This document shows positions 12,189 to 31,100 of a stretch of DNA of 64,000 nucleotides, piece after piece. Under the pieces are notes generated by a model. That model did not search any database, had not been told where the DNA came from, and saw only the letters and a program-made list of their open reading frames with translations. Position 1 is the stretch's first letter; each line of letters opens with the position of its first letter. The stretch is from Lonicera japonica (taxonomy: Eukaryota; Streptophyta; Magnoliopsida; Dipsacales; Caprifoliaceae): the NCBI GenBank assembly GCA_021464415.1, contig CM038463.1, forward strand, positions 3,968,001 through 4,032,000, written 5' to 3'. The translations under genes and the position numbers were made by a program.

Positions 12189-13159
12189 TAAATCTCTTTA
12201 AATGTCTAGAACAAATGTCAACCAGTCGGTGACTGAACTTGGAAAATGATGTGACCACTATCAAGAACAAATTTTATGATAATCTATTGTAAAATAAGTT
12301 TTTATTTGATAAATACAAAGAATAAGCAATTTTCTAATGACACAATATTCCTACATAAATGAGCTGTAATAGTTAGATGAAATATAATCATTTTTGAATA
12401 AAGTCAAATAATTCATATTCTTATATACATAAACCCATTTAAGAAACATACATATTATGAATAATCAGTAATATGACTGTCATGAGACGTAAAATTATTA
12501 TATACATAATATGTCAGTGGAATTAGTAATATGACTTAAAAGAGATGTAAAAGCTAGGCATAATGTGACTGTAAAATAATTTAGTAAAATAATTTTAATA
12601 TAATAAAGGCAACCAATTAATAAACAATGTACATGATGGAATTTTTTTCTTGATAGTATGATTAAGGAAATGTGTCAAAATATATCATACACATAAATTA
12701 TATCTGCTTATCATATAAAGATTGTAATGATCTTGGCCCGTAGTGGATTATAAGTATTATGACAAACGTGATTTTGTTTCTATTTACGATATCTTACGAT
12801 TAATCCAGTCTTAATTTATGAAAATTTTTAACAAATTTTGATAATATTCCCTTTTTCAAAATTGAGAAGTATATCCACCAATTAAAATTAATTTATAATT
12901 GTATTAATTTAGATTCCTAATCAAAATTTACTTCCATTTTAATTTATTTCCTATTTTCTTTTAGGGTGCGTTTAGATTGTAGAATTGGATTTAGCTTTAA
13001 AATTCAAAAATTTAAGATTCAAAAATTACATATTTGAAAATAAAATAATTTGAAATTTTGTGTTTGCTTAACAAATACAAGGAAGTTGATTTTTAAATCT
13101 AAATATTATATCGCTAAATAATCATAATATGACTCACTTTTTCACCTATGCTAAAAAGG

Positions 13160-13221
<62 letters not shown>
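13160..13221. repeat. AAT microsatellite with adjoining 32-bp tandem duplication
   Basis: About 62 bp of uninterrupted AAT repeats. Immediately downstream a 32-bp unit containing TCGTGCG(A/G)CTATAAGTGG occurs twice (from 13221 and from 13253), each copy preceded by AAT units. This suggests slippage duplicated the flank together with the repeat. Confidence 0.9.
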
Positions 13222-14809
13222 CGTGCGACTATAAGTGGTTCCATAATAATAATCGTGCGGCTATAAGTGGTTCCAACAAATTTAGTGGTGTAAAATTTAT
13301 TTAGGTCAATTTCATTTTTCTTTATTTTTTCACTATGACCTACAACCCAACTCTCTCTTTCTCTAAGTATTGGATTTAGAATCTATAGGATTTTTATGGA
13401 CTTTTAAAGTTCATGGGTATTCAATTGAGATTTTAAAAAGTCTTTTAAAATCTTGATGTGTTCAATTAAGATTTAAAAAAATACATCTAAATTTTATGGC
13501 ATTCAAAAGTCTAATAACTTAGTAGAATTTTAATTAGTGGTGGATTTTTGGGTGGATTGTAAAGCCTTTTTTATACATAAAAATTTATCTTGAAATCTTC
13601 TCACGTACCCAAAGATTTCAAATGGATTTCTAATTCATTTAAGAACTTTACTCAACATTCTCTCTCCCCCCTTCCCCCTCCCCCCCTCTCTCTTAAAAGC
13701 CAAATTTCTTATTATGTGATGAACGCATTATAATTTTTTCTTCGTCCCTATAAAGTCTTTATTCTATCTTTTACTAATGTAGTTATCACGCATTAACATA
13801 ATTTTAAATGGTTAGACCGCTAATTATCGTTCAAATTTTTAAAAATAATTCATGTCAATTTCATTAAAAAATACTAGTGGGGTGAGAAGTCTAATTTTGT
13901 GGCTGTAGTATGAATTTTTATAATGTATTTCATTAATTGTCTTTACATTTTTGATAATGTTACTTTAAACTCGTAATTAATTTATTTTATTGTTTGTCTT
14001 TTGTCTTTTGATTTTTTATTTTTTTGACAAACTTATTAAAATCTGTAGAAATTCATAAACTTATTAAAATATGTAGAAATTCATGAACTTATTAAAATCT
14101 GCATAAATCAAAAAGAATTCATGCATTAAAATTTGTCAAATTCTATGAGCATTTAAAACAATCTATAGACTTAACATAATCCACGGATTTTAAAAAGTCA
14201 GTTAGAATCTTTTAAAATTTGAATTGAATACACCCCCTAAAGTTTGAACATTTTTTTTGATAGAATTCTCTATCCTAATCTTCATCGATATCATTTCTAT
14301 CTCCATCTCTCTCTAAAATTTTCTTCTCTTCACAAAATTCTCCCCCTAATTGTTACTCTGCTCATTTTTTTTTTCTTTACATTTTTCCTCTTTACTTTGT
14401 TTTAGTGGTTGTTGACACTATTTAATCGGATTATTCAGTTCTGTTAAAGATGGACTTATTGATCGAAGTTTATGGATTTTATGGGTGGAGTTACAGTGGG
14501 GTGGGGATCAAGAAGTGTGATATGGTGGAGGTTGTAAATTTCTTGGGTTTTGATGGCTAGGTTTTCAGTTAAAATTTTTTTATATCAAGTTAATGTGTGT
14601 TTGGATTTTGAATTTAAAGATCCTAATTCTGATTCTAAAATTTTACTTGATTTTTTTTAAAAAAATAAATTTTAAAATTTGATTGTGCTACACAAGGAGA
14701 CGAGGAGAAAGAAAGGGAGAAAGAGGGGAGAATAGGAGAGAGATGGGGGATGGACAAGTATATTTGCGGGTAGATCAAGGTACAAATTAATAGTTTTATA
14801 ATTAACATG

Positions 14810-14915
14810 ATTTTTTTTTTGTTTGAGAGTTACCTCACGGGGTATCTGGGCCGGCTTTAGCGCACCTCGACTAATCTCCGCTCGCAGTGCGTGGCGGCAG
14901 CTGGTCAAGCATTAA
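14810..14915 (-). mobile_element. 3' fragment of an Au-like SINE
   Basis: On the minus strand the segment reads GGAGATTAGTCGAGGTGCGC, then a GGCCCAGATACCCC-type block, and ends in an A-run (T-run at 14811-14820 on the plus strand). This order matches the 3' end of Au-type plant SINEs as I know them. The tRNA-related head is not seen, so the copy is 5'-truncated. Confidence 0.5.
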
Positions 14916-15583
14916 TGTAATATTTATATTTTCCAATATCACTAAATTAATATAATTAAATTGTGCGTCAAATAGGCATTTTAAAGTAAGTTACATAATA
15001 AAAGTAATGATGTTAGCCATTCACAAAAATATTCTAATAATTTAACATTATTTTTAGTGATATTTTATATGAATTTTTGGGACACTTTTTAGTCATTAAA
15101 GATGATTTTAAAGTGTTCAAGTATTTTTTGTATAGTACTAATATCATTACCCAAATAAATAAGAATTGTTTCACCCTGTTTAACTGAGTTTAAACATGTC
15201 AATTTCAAGTTAATCATGTTATCTACACTAACTCGACACAATCCGTTTATTATACATGTTAGGTAGTTCCTAACTTGAATTTGATCAAACTATGCTAACC
15301 TAACACCTTAATGTTAAAAGAAACTTAATTACGATTATCACAATATATATAGTAATGTATAATAGTAACTTATCTACCAATTATTATAATTATTTTTAAT
15401 AGTACCGGAGGCACGGACATACCATAATATTTAAACTGATAACGGAAAAAGAGAAAAAATATCCTTTCCTTTCATTTAAGTTTTATCGTGCGTGGATAAG
15501 GGTATATTGGTCACTTCATCTAGATGATGGAAAACGAAAAAAGACTAGGATCAGGATAGTCACCGCCTTTATATATTTACATT

Positions 15584-16775
15584 GAGTAAATACTATCAAT
15601 GGCCACTGAACTATTGGCAATTTTTACCAGTAGTCACTGAACTTAATTTTGTTACAGTTTGACCATTGAACTTTTAAAACGTACTACCATTGGCCACTCC
15701 GTTAAATCTCACCGTTAATTTTTGGCGGGAATCATGACATGTGCTTGTCACATGATATACGAAGGGCATTTAAGTCATTTTGCACCTTTTCTCCTTTTCT
15801 TTTCTTTTTTCTTTTTCTTTTTCTTTTTCTTCTTTTTTCTTCTTCTTCTTCCGATCTGTTCTTCTTTTCTTCTTCTTCTTCTTCTTTTTTCATCTTCTTC
15901 CGATCTCTTCTTCTTCTCCTTCCGATCTATTCTTTTTTTTTTTGTTAACACCAATATCTCTTTTGCAGTCTAAAATTCTCAATCGCATCCCCAATCAAAG
16001 GGACAGTGGATCGAACGTTCAATATCCGTTAATCCATCACATGGGCAGGTAGGAAATACAAATGATTAATAGATACTCGCGACTGAAATTCATGTCAATT
16101 ACACCATTAGGACTAGCGGGAATGCATTGATACTTACGCTTGGTGGGTTGGTATTGCTGGTGAGCGTTGTTGTCCGATAGTTCAAGGATGAGTTTATAGC
16201 ATTCCACTATTTTCTCCTTGCTTATCTTGAGGATATCCATAAGTTGATTCTGATAATCCAAAGCATTACAGGGCAAGCAGAGGAACTTGAATCTCCTCAA
16301 CCTTAGCAGCAAGAGAAAGGCGAGCAACAGCAGCTGGTTGACTGTTTTTTGGTGTGTGTTTTGCTGAATTGAATTAATTTGGTGTGTAAAATCAGGAAGT
16401 CTGTTTTTGTTTTTTGCTGAATTGAATTAATCAAGAGGTCTGTTTTTTTTTTTTGTTGTTGAATTGAATTAATTTGGTGGGTTTCGAAGAAGAAGAAATT
16501 CGTTTGAGAAGAAAGATGAGGAGAAAGGGGAAGAAGAAGAAGAAAGAAAAGAAAAAGAAAAAAGAAAAAGAAAATAGAAAAAGACTTAAATGCCCCTTCT
16601 ATTGCAAATGAAAATCACGTGATATTGATTCCGTCAAAAACTAACGGTGAGATTTAACGGAGTGGCCAATTGTAGTACGTTTTAAAAGTTCAATGGTCAA
16701 AATATAACAAAATTAAATTCAGTGACTACCGGTAAAAATTGCTAACAGTTCAGTGACTATTGATGGTATTTACTC
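15584..16775. mobile_element. Pack-MULE carrying D-type cyclin fragments
   Basis: Terminal inverted repeats of about 190 bp (15584 to about 15775 and about 16585 to 16775) begin GAGTAAATACTATCAATGG on the left and GAGTAAATACCATCAATAG read from the right. They are flanked by the direct duplication TATTTACATT (15574-15583 and 16776-16785). Long repeats and a 9-10 bp duplication mark a Mutator-like element. No transposase is present. The interior has (TTC)n-rich blocks, which create the spurious 70-90 residue Phe/Ser frames at 15722-16052, and a captured D-type cyclin segment on the minus strand. The right end is only about 110 bp from the first exon of CUL1. Confidence 0.9.
16070..16344 (-). 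pseudogene. Captured D-type cyclin (CYCD3-like) fragments inside the Pack-MULE
   Basis: Read on the minus strand, two separate parts of one cyclin are joined. About 16344-16266 reads AAVARLSLAAKVEEIQVPLL, the N-terminal cyclin-box helix of D-type cyclins (family form AxVACLSLAAKVEETQVPLL). It is stopped by TAA and then, in another frame, 16265 to about 16073 reads LDYQNQLMDILKISKEKIVE, CYKLILEL and, after a gap, KRKYQCIPASPNGVIDMNFS, which is the C-terminal cyclin region and tail of the CYCD3 group. The region between, most of both cyclin folds, is missing. There is no start or intact frame, so no working cyclin is expected. Known: Pack-MULEs often carry such gene pieces. Confidence 0.8.
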
Positions 16776-16849
16776 TATTTACATTCGCATTCGCCCTCTA
16801 TAATAATACATAAATATAAATATGGGGTTGTGACTTTTGACGGGTTTTC

Positions 16850-16896
16850 CATTGCGATTCCTCAAAAGCTTCCACTGCTCCGCTCAGTCCCTCCAG
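16850..16896 (+). other. CUL1: Probable first, non-coding exon of CUL1
   Basis: The sequence ends CTCCAG|gtaatt at 16896, a good donor. The 5' edge is an estimate: the transcription start cannot be read from the sequence. A 5' UTR intron is common for plant CUL1 genes. The matching acceptor is TTGCAG|AGAAG at 18162. Confidence 0.5.
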
Positions 16897-18162
16897 GTAA
16901 TTCATTATGTCTCTCTCGAGATTCGTATTCGTTCGATTTTCTTATGATCGCACCTTCTGCTCGATTTCTAGGGTTTTAATTCCTTATCTTGGCTATACGA
17001 TTTTACTTTCCTCTGTTTTAATTCCTTCTCGTGGCTATACGATTTTACTTTCGTCTGTTTTCTCTATTACTCGTATCTTTACCGAAATATTTTTCTGTAT
17101 GTATACGAGTAATGTATCTCGATACGATTGTAAATACGTATACTATCTGCATTATTGTGTTTTTGGGGGAAGTTTTGTGCATTGATGTTTTTGCGTTGGC
17201 ATTCTTTTGCTTTTCTAGGTTATTTATCGTATTTGGATGAGCTAGGGTTGATATTCATCTTATTTGGATGATTTAGGATTTTATTCAGTGTTTATGAATT
17301 TGATTTATGGTTATATATACATACATACATACATATGCAACACATGCGTGTGTTTGTTACGCATGTATTTATTTATGTCCATATGCATTTATATCTGCCT
17401 ATTTATGATATGCATGGAGAAAAGAGGCCTGTACAGTATGAATCGCTGGATGACATACTAGCACTTCTTCCGTTTGAGTGCCAAGCAATTACACAACACT
17501 ATTTTGTGCAGATCTGTTTGAATGTTAAGTATAATGTGGTAGTAGAGCAAGTGGGATAGCCTAATTGGGGAAGCACCCGCTTGGACCTGGCTGGGAGAGA
17601 TTTTAGGTTCGAGTCCCACCAAGGGGTTTGGGTGGGGGTTTTCTTTGTTTGTAGGTAAAGGGATAGGCTTAGACCTCCCATCTTCTTCTTCTTCATTTTT
17701 TTAAAAAAAAGGATAACGTGGTAGTAAGTTTTGTGCATGTGCATTTTGATCTCGGTGTTGTTTTTGTTTATTATGCTATTTTTTTAGAAAAACACTTTGA
17801 AGTCAGGTTTATGGTCCATGAGTTTTGTTTGAATGTAAATTACAATGTGGTAGTAAGTTTCGTGCGCTTGAATGCATGGATTTGATATAAATAACATGCG
17901 GACTTTGATCTAGGCATTTATTTATTTATTTATTATTATTCTGTTTTTTAGAAAAACACCTTGAATTTAACCATGACCTACTTTACGCACTCTGACGTAC
18001 ATGTATAACAACAGCTTACATTCGATTGTGTGTATCAGAGCTTTAAAATAATGTATAGGTTATTTTTACTGTAAATTGCACTTCAATTTTTATAGGGTTT
18101 GTAATTGGTTATATTATGCAAAGACAGATGGGATTGTGAGGGTTTAATTACTCTACTTGCAG
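16897..18162 (+). other. 5' UTR intron of CUL1
   Basis: About 1.27 kb from gtaatt at 16897 to ...cttgcag at 18162. It contains a SINE at 17545-17712 and an imperfect tandem duplication (about 17513-17815 and about 17822-17975). Open frames at 16907-17559 are intronic and not conserved. Confidence 0.55.
17545..17712 (+). mobile_element. tRNA-derived SINE in the CUL1 5' UTR intron
   Basis: The head carries a tRNA-like A box (GGGATAGCCTAATTGGGG, about 17552-17569) and a B box GGTTCGAGTCC at 17606-17616. The body ends in a T- and A-rich tail at about 17682-17710. A 14-bp target duplication flanks it: ATAATGTGGTAGTA (17531-17544) and ATAACGTGGTAGTA (17713-17726), one mismatch. It is not a tRNA gene: no acceptor or anticodon stem is formed. 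Confidence 0.85.
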
Positions 18163-18205
18163 AGAAGAGTTTGCGTGTTTGGAGTAAGGGGAATTTGAAC
18201 AAAAA

Positions 18206-25132
<6,927 letters not shown>

Positions 25133-28100
25133 TTCAGCATATGCCGATATCACCGCAAGTCATTAGCAGCAGGCTTGTAGTTGATCTCTTATATACGTAG
25201 GGACCACAAAATGCCATGTTTCTCGTTATTAGTGTAGTGGCCCCTTTTTCATGATAGATAGGTAGTTTGGTACAGAAGTAGACTATTTTTCCATATACCT
25301 TACCCTCATATAATTGGTTTTTGTGCAGTTGACATACATATATATATATATATATATACATAATCAACTCCTCTATTGGAGAGTACTATGTAGTTTTATA
25401 TATACATTTGGGACTTGCTGGTATCTCAAATTCTGGTTTCATTTTTTAGCACTGCCCAACTTCTGAACCAATTGTACGAAGTCAATATATAATCTGTATA
25501 ATTCTTCAGGAAGTTTTTAGTATATTTCAATACTATTGACTGCAGTTCGTAGAACACTTGCATTACTCTTGCATTGATAACTTAACTGACGAGCAAATAC
25601 CTTTTGAATAAAGTATAATAAGTTCGGAGCAAATTATCATTGGCAAATGAGTACATTTATTTTGCATGTTCAACGAAAAAAAAAAAAGGAATCTGGTATC
25701 AACCGAATCCCAGAATGGGTATCTTTCACAGAAATTGAATTTCAGGCATGGGCCAGACTGCACAGATTGATCAAAAAAAATTTGGAGAAACAACTTTACC
25801 AGATAGGACAAAAAAATTTGGAAAAAGCCAACTTTACTTGTGATTGTTTCACTCTCTTCCTCGTGTTTCTCTCTCTCCATTCATTGCTCCGTCTCTCTTG
25901 ATAAATCTCAGAACCCAAGTCTCTTTTCACACTCTCTATGGCTTCTTCACCTGTTAGGCCAAGCTTAGCTCTAGCTTCTTTTTTTTCCACTGGAGCTGAG
26001 TAGTCTGAAGTGCTCTATTCACTAAAGTATAAAATCTTTAAAACACTGGAGCTGAGTAGTTTTTCAGTTTGGGGTTAAGTAATTTGAACATTCGAGTCGG
26101 GCGTCATGAGTGTGGACTGACAGAATTTCGACAGCAAATTCAGGAGGGCACAACAGCTTCACTGCATTCGAATTACCGAAAATGGGTAAAATTTCAAATA
26201 AATCAATTCGAATAACTGAAAATGGGTATAAAAAATCCATCATGAGAATGTTCTTTTAGAAAAATTTGGGGAATTATAATTTTCTGAAATAAGGCTTGTT
26301 TTTAATGCGTGGTTTTATTTTCACATCACAAAACACTTAATTTCACTCATACTTTTTACTCGGATCTTGAGAACCGAGTATAAACTTGACAATGTCTTTC
26401 TTAGCTCTTAAGCACTTAGTATATACAGTTATACTCGGCTCTTAAGAACAGAATAACACGCACTTTACTCGGTTGTCAAGAACCGAATCAAAGTGAGAGT
26501 GAAATCAAGTATTTTATGGGGTGGAAAAATATCTCCCTACCCTTTTTAATTCGTGTTAATTGAAGTATTTGACAAAATTATATTTTGTACAAACTTGATT
26601 TTATACAAATTTTTGAAATTTGGTTAAAAATATGCCCCTTGATTTATAAAATTATTATTATCTAATTCTTTTGTAGAAAACTTTATTAAATAAATCCCAT
26701 TTTTCAATATCTCATTCTAATAAAATGTGTCAGCCTTGATATCTGAATTTTTCATATACATGTAATACCACAATTGGTAAACGGTAACTCAATACATATA
26801 AAAACCTTTTCACTTCTACCTATTATACAATTTTCTTTAGAAGCTAAAAAGGCAAAAACAAAGGCGCAAAGCGCAGAATACACAAATAGTTTCACCCAGG
26901 CCAGTTAGCATAAGCTGGTGTATTGCATTTGTCACACCCCATTCACCACCTGTGAAAAAAAAAAGAGGAAAGAAAAGACCCTGTCCAGTTAGCACCTAAG
27001 AGGTCAACCCTGTAAAATGCATTAATGCCGACCTTAAAGTATGACATATCTTAAATAATAAGCAGCAAAAATACCAGTTAAGTACAACATTATCAGACAA
27101 CATAACTTCATCCTTCAACAGCGGGCGGTGTTTAGTTGTATTGACCCATGGAACAAGAAATGGTGTGTTACTTTCTGATGAATCCAAGCCATGTTTTGTT
27201 TATGTACTGAAATAGCAACTGCAACCAAAATCAAGAGAAAACAGTTAGCGATGAGGAGATATAATTTCAAGTAAACAATTATGAGCCCAATACAACTATT
27301 AGAGGTACTCAATTTTGGGTACCTGAGAGAACAATGTAGAGAACCCATCAATGGGAATTAAATGCACAATTTTCAAATTCTTTTTATGTTCCATGTACTT
27401 TTTCCCCTTCTTCCCATCAAGAATAAAGAGCAAAATTATGTCACCAGCCAAAGCAGTGAATTAAGAGACAACCTGCTCACAAGTAAACAAAAGTACATTT
27501 TAAAACTGAAGACAAACTGATTTATAACGAGCTGCTTGCTTAGCAAGAAATGGGTAGACCAAAATAAATCTACCTGAGAGTTGCCACCTCTATACCCCCT
27601 TTATATTGCAACTGAACAAGGTGACTGAGGGTCAATGTAAAGATAAGCTTGCCAGATTATTCATCACCTTGCTAGGACCCTCGATCCCAATATTTTCCCC
27701 CAAATAACAATTTAAAATACCAACTAGCAGGGCAGAATAACTCAAAACTCCCAAGGACAGATTTCAAATGGGGTTTTCATCCATCGCAGTGGATATTATT
27801 TCTCCAGATATGTTTTCTATGAAATATGAATTCTTTCTGTGGTGAGCCTCAGCTGATACTATCTTCACTCCTTTCGGATTTAGGGCCTTTATTCATGTCA
27901 GTTACGCTAATAGAGCTAAATACCGTACAGATTTACAAGGGTAAAGTGCTGGTGAAACCAATCCTTGGCTAGTGGAGATATCTACTTCATTTCTCGTCCT
28001 CAACGATTCAAAGCACAATGGACGGGAAAAAAAATGAATGACATGTTGCAGCCGAGAATTCCTTTCCCCCATCCTTTCTCCTCCCCTCATTCAATGGATG

Positions 28101-28173
28101 GAAATCCGAGGGATAAATGAATGAACAAAATCTCTTCCCAGGATTGCAGTAACTTCAATGTAAACGGGATGGT
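25133..28173. other. Convergent intergenic interval between CUL1 and the CW gene
   Basis: Contains the CUL1 3' UTR (a candidate AATAAA at about 25608), a TA run at 25337-25358 and the 3' UTR of the minus-strand CW gene. For the latter a minus-strand AATAAA lies at about 27886. An inverted-repeat element is at about 26328-26510. The short frames at 25563-25990 and 26996-27351 match no family I know. Confidence 0.5.
26328..26510. repeat. Inverted-repeat element with CGGTTCTTGA-type palindromes
   Basis: The left side CACTTAATTTCACTCATACT pairs with the right side, which in reverse reads TGATTTCACTCTCACTTTGA. Inside are several copies of ACTCGG(A/C)TCTT(G/A)AGAAC(C/A)GA, self-complementary blocks. 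A related unit is at 57728-57915. Confidence 0.5.
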
Positions 28174-31100
28174 TTAACGGCTAATGATTTCCATTGCAAC
28201 TCGTACCATATGAAGTAATCCTTCCACATCTTGGAAGTTGAAATCAAGAGCTTTCTTAACAGAAGAGATACCCTCCCTACACTTGACCTCCTCTAGTTTT
28301 GGACTTGCTGCTGAAAAAGAAATTCTTGACTTCCTGGAGGCTTCCATAGCAAAATTGACGTCCTGCGCCTTTATATATACATAATGAAAGTCTAAGTTGC
28401 TAATAATACAACAATAAAATAAATGGTGCATTGAGATATATTCATGCTCAGGCTATTTGTATTTATAAATGGTGCATTGAGATATATTCAAGCTCAGGCT
28501 ATTCTTATTTTCATGTATCCAAGTTTCAACATGTACTTACAAAATTAAGCAGCCTCACAAAGTTGGGACGGTTTCGAGCAGCAATAACATGATTTCCAGC
28601 AACATGAGGAGAACTAACACCCTTGGCCAATGCAGCCTTTTCCGCCGTTACTGGGTGGTTTAAGTTTTCAATGTCGGATGCCGAGGAAGACGGAGACTCG
28701 CCTATCAAATATTATGATGGAAAACTATGTTAGGTAAACGAGTTTGTACAAAATGGAAACAAGTTCTGAAAGAACAATGACAAAACAGATGGGTGCCATG
28801 ATGGATTGTCAAACATTGATGAGAATTGTGAAAAAACATTGACAATTGACAAACAATGGTCAAGAATTTAACTATCCTCCATCTGGCTATCATGTGTTGA
28901 AAAAGGAAAGAATGAGACGAGTTTAGAGTGTCCATTGATTATGGACCCAAAACTCCATAAAGAAGGAACTTTGGCGCTAGATCCCTATTAAACTACATGG
29001 TACGAAAATCCAGTTAACAAGAAATTAGGAAGATCAATGAGAAGAAAATAACATAGGCATATATAACAAGTGTCTTCATTTCCTTGTCCCATAAAAAACA
29101 CACATACCCGAAGGAACTATTTGCAGAGCTGTTTGCAACTCATTCTGATCTCTGCTTGCACTGGCATGTGAGGAATAAATAACTCTCAAGTATGCCACCT
29201 CCGTGCATTTGTAGGCCAGTGCAGCAGCAGCCATGTCTTTCGATTTCTCGTATTCATGAGCACAAAACCTATTAACATGAAGGGGGATAGAGAGAGAAGA
29301 AACGAAAGCCATATAAGCTCTAATCCACAAAGAAGAATCATCCATGAAAACAAATAGATTCAGTGTATAAAGAAGAATCAAGAATGCACATCAATATAAT
29401 GCATACAAATACTACATAAAAATAAAATGCATACAAATACTACAAACAAACTGTAACTCTTCCCCCCCCCCCCCCCACCCACCCACTCAACAAAAAAAAA
29501 ACACAAATACTACATGAAATAAATAGAAGGTAAACATAAAGAATTCTGAATCTTGTCACACGTCACTTCCACAAATTTGTATAGTAGGTGGATATATTAA
29601 GTACTATCCACCAAACTAATTGACCAAAATTCTGTTTTGTAGGACAAACATATGACAAACAGAGAGCTTACTCGCTTAACAATCTATTACATTTCCTTCT
29701 ACATGCCATGTTAAGCCCGAACAGCCAAAGTCCAAAAGACTGATTACTTGTATAGCTGATCCAACAGAATATTTTGTTTCTACGTTGATGATGTTTATGT
29801 GGTTTCTTCATGGCAACTTGATTAACCATCATCATAATGAAAAAAAAAAAGTTGCAATTACAACTGGGATGCTTAGAATATCCAAAGTACAGTAGTTAAA
29901 GAGGTTCTTTGAAAAAGAGAGACATTCTAGTTGATGGAGACAACTCCAAAGTCCAAACCCACCTTGAAGTAAATGAAAGCCCTACACCAAAGTTGCAGAG
30001 AAATATATGCACAACACTGGCACAAGATACGGTGTCAAAAGACTGCAACATTTGGGATACAAAAGAGAGAAGCATAGAAGAAGATGGCAAATTTAAAGTA
30101 CGGTTTGGGGAATTATTATATGAGGTATAGTGACATTTAAGCATTTTGAGCCTATCCAAGTTCATGGTTTCGTAAAAATGTGAAACAAACACAAGTTTCT
30201 GACTCCCAGATTTCTACGGTAATAGCCTAATACAAACAGAAACTCATATGCATACAAAGATAAAAACAAACACTTGCATACAACTATACAAGTCTTAGTG
30301 AAATGATAATTGGTGACAAAGGCCAAACCGCATTCTCCAAATCCGAACAGATAAAGGAGATATAAGCATATATGCGCTGAAAAGAAAAAGGGCCATCATA
30401 GAACTTTTGGATCACTTACTCGCAAAGTTTTGCAGTGCTACTGTACATTTGCATGGACTGTATCAGCTCCCCATGCTTAGAATTCTCACTGTTGCAAGAC
30501 TCTAATAGTGAGGCTCCATGAAGAAACTTAAGGGCCGCCTGGAAATAAATTCCTGTGCTTTCAGCGTTTGATCCAGAATTCTGCAAAAGATTCAAAATTG
30601 TGCCAATCATTGAATATATATAGTGCCAAAGGTTCAAATGATAAGTCAAATAACTGGGTACGAACCTTGAGACGATCAGCAAGGTGTTTAAGGTCCTTTG
30701 CTTCTTTGACAGCATTGCTAGCAGCTTGATTAGAGGAATCCCTCCGAACCGGACTTGGGGCATCAATATCTCTTTTAACCTTGACTCCATTAGGCAACGG
30801 ATGTTTGGAATTGATTGCTTGATTTCCATTCTGGTTTTCAGCTTTCTTAACCTGTTTTAGTGGTTTCAATGGATCATCACCTTCAGAAGCATCAACTGAC
30901 AAAGCATTTGTTCCGTTTTCTTTCTGAAATCCAGAAATTGATTGGGGCCAACGCAATGTCTCACTTGGAACCTTACCAGAGGGTGGTAACGAGTGTGACT
31001 TCCCTCTCACAGAGCCATGCACGCGATCTATTTTGTCAGAAGGAACCCTCTTTGAAGATTTTTCACCATCACGGTCCAAGTCTGGCTTGAGTTCTTGCTT

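Larger units (their letters stand above)
12192..15573. other. Intergenic DNA with scattered repeat fragments
   Basis: No gene is supported. It contains an AAT microsatellite, a SINE fragment and, near 14140-14245, one end of an element of the kind that reads GGGGTGTATTCAATTC on the minus strand. About 15170-15270 resembles part of the element at 60895-61395 (AACTCGACACAATCCGTTTA). Confidence 0.45.

Noticed and set aside
15722..16052. Three overlapping open frames of 69-90 residues rich in Phe and Ser
   Set aside because: They translate the TTC/TTTTC simple repeat inside the Pack-MULE; all frames are open there for the same reason.
17545..17620. Possible tRNA gene
   Set aside because: A and B boxes are present but no acceptor stem or anticodon arm forms, and a SINE tail with target duplication follows.
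25796..25990. Minus-strand frame of 64 charged residues downstream of CUL1
   Set aside because: No family recognised and located in the probable 3' region of CUL1; not enough to call a gene.
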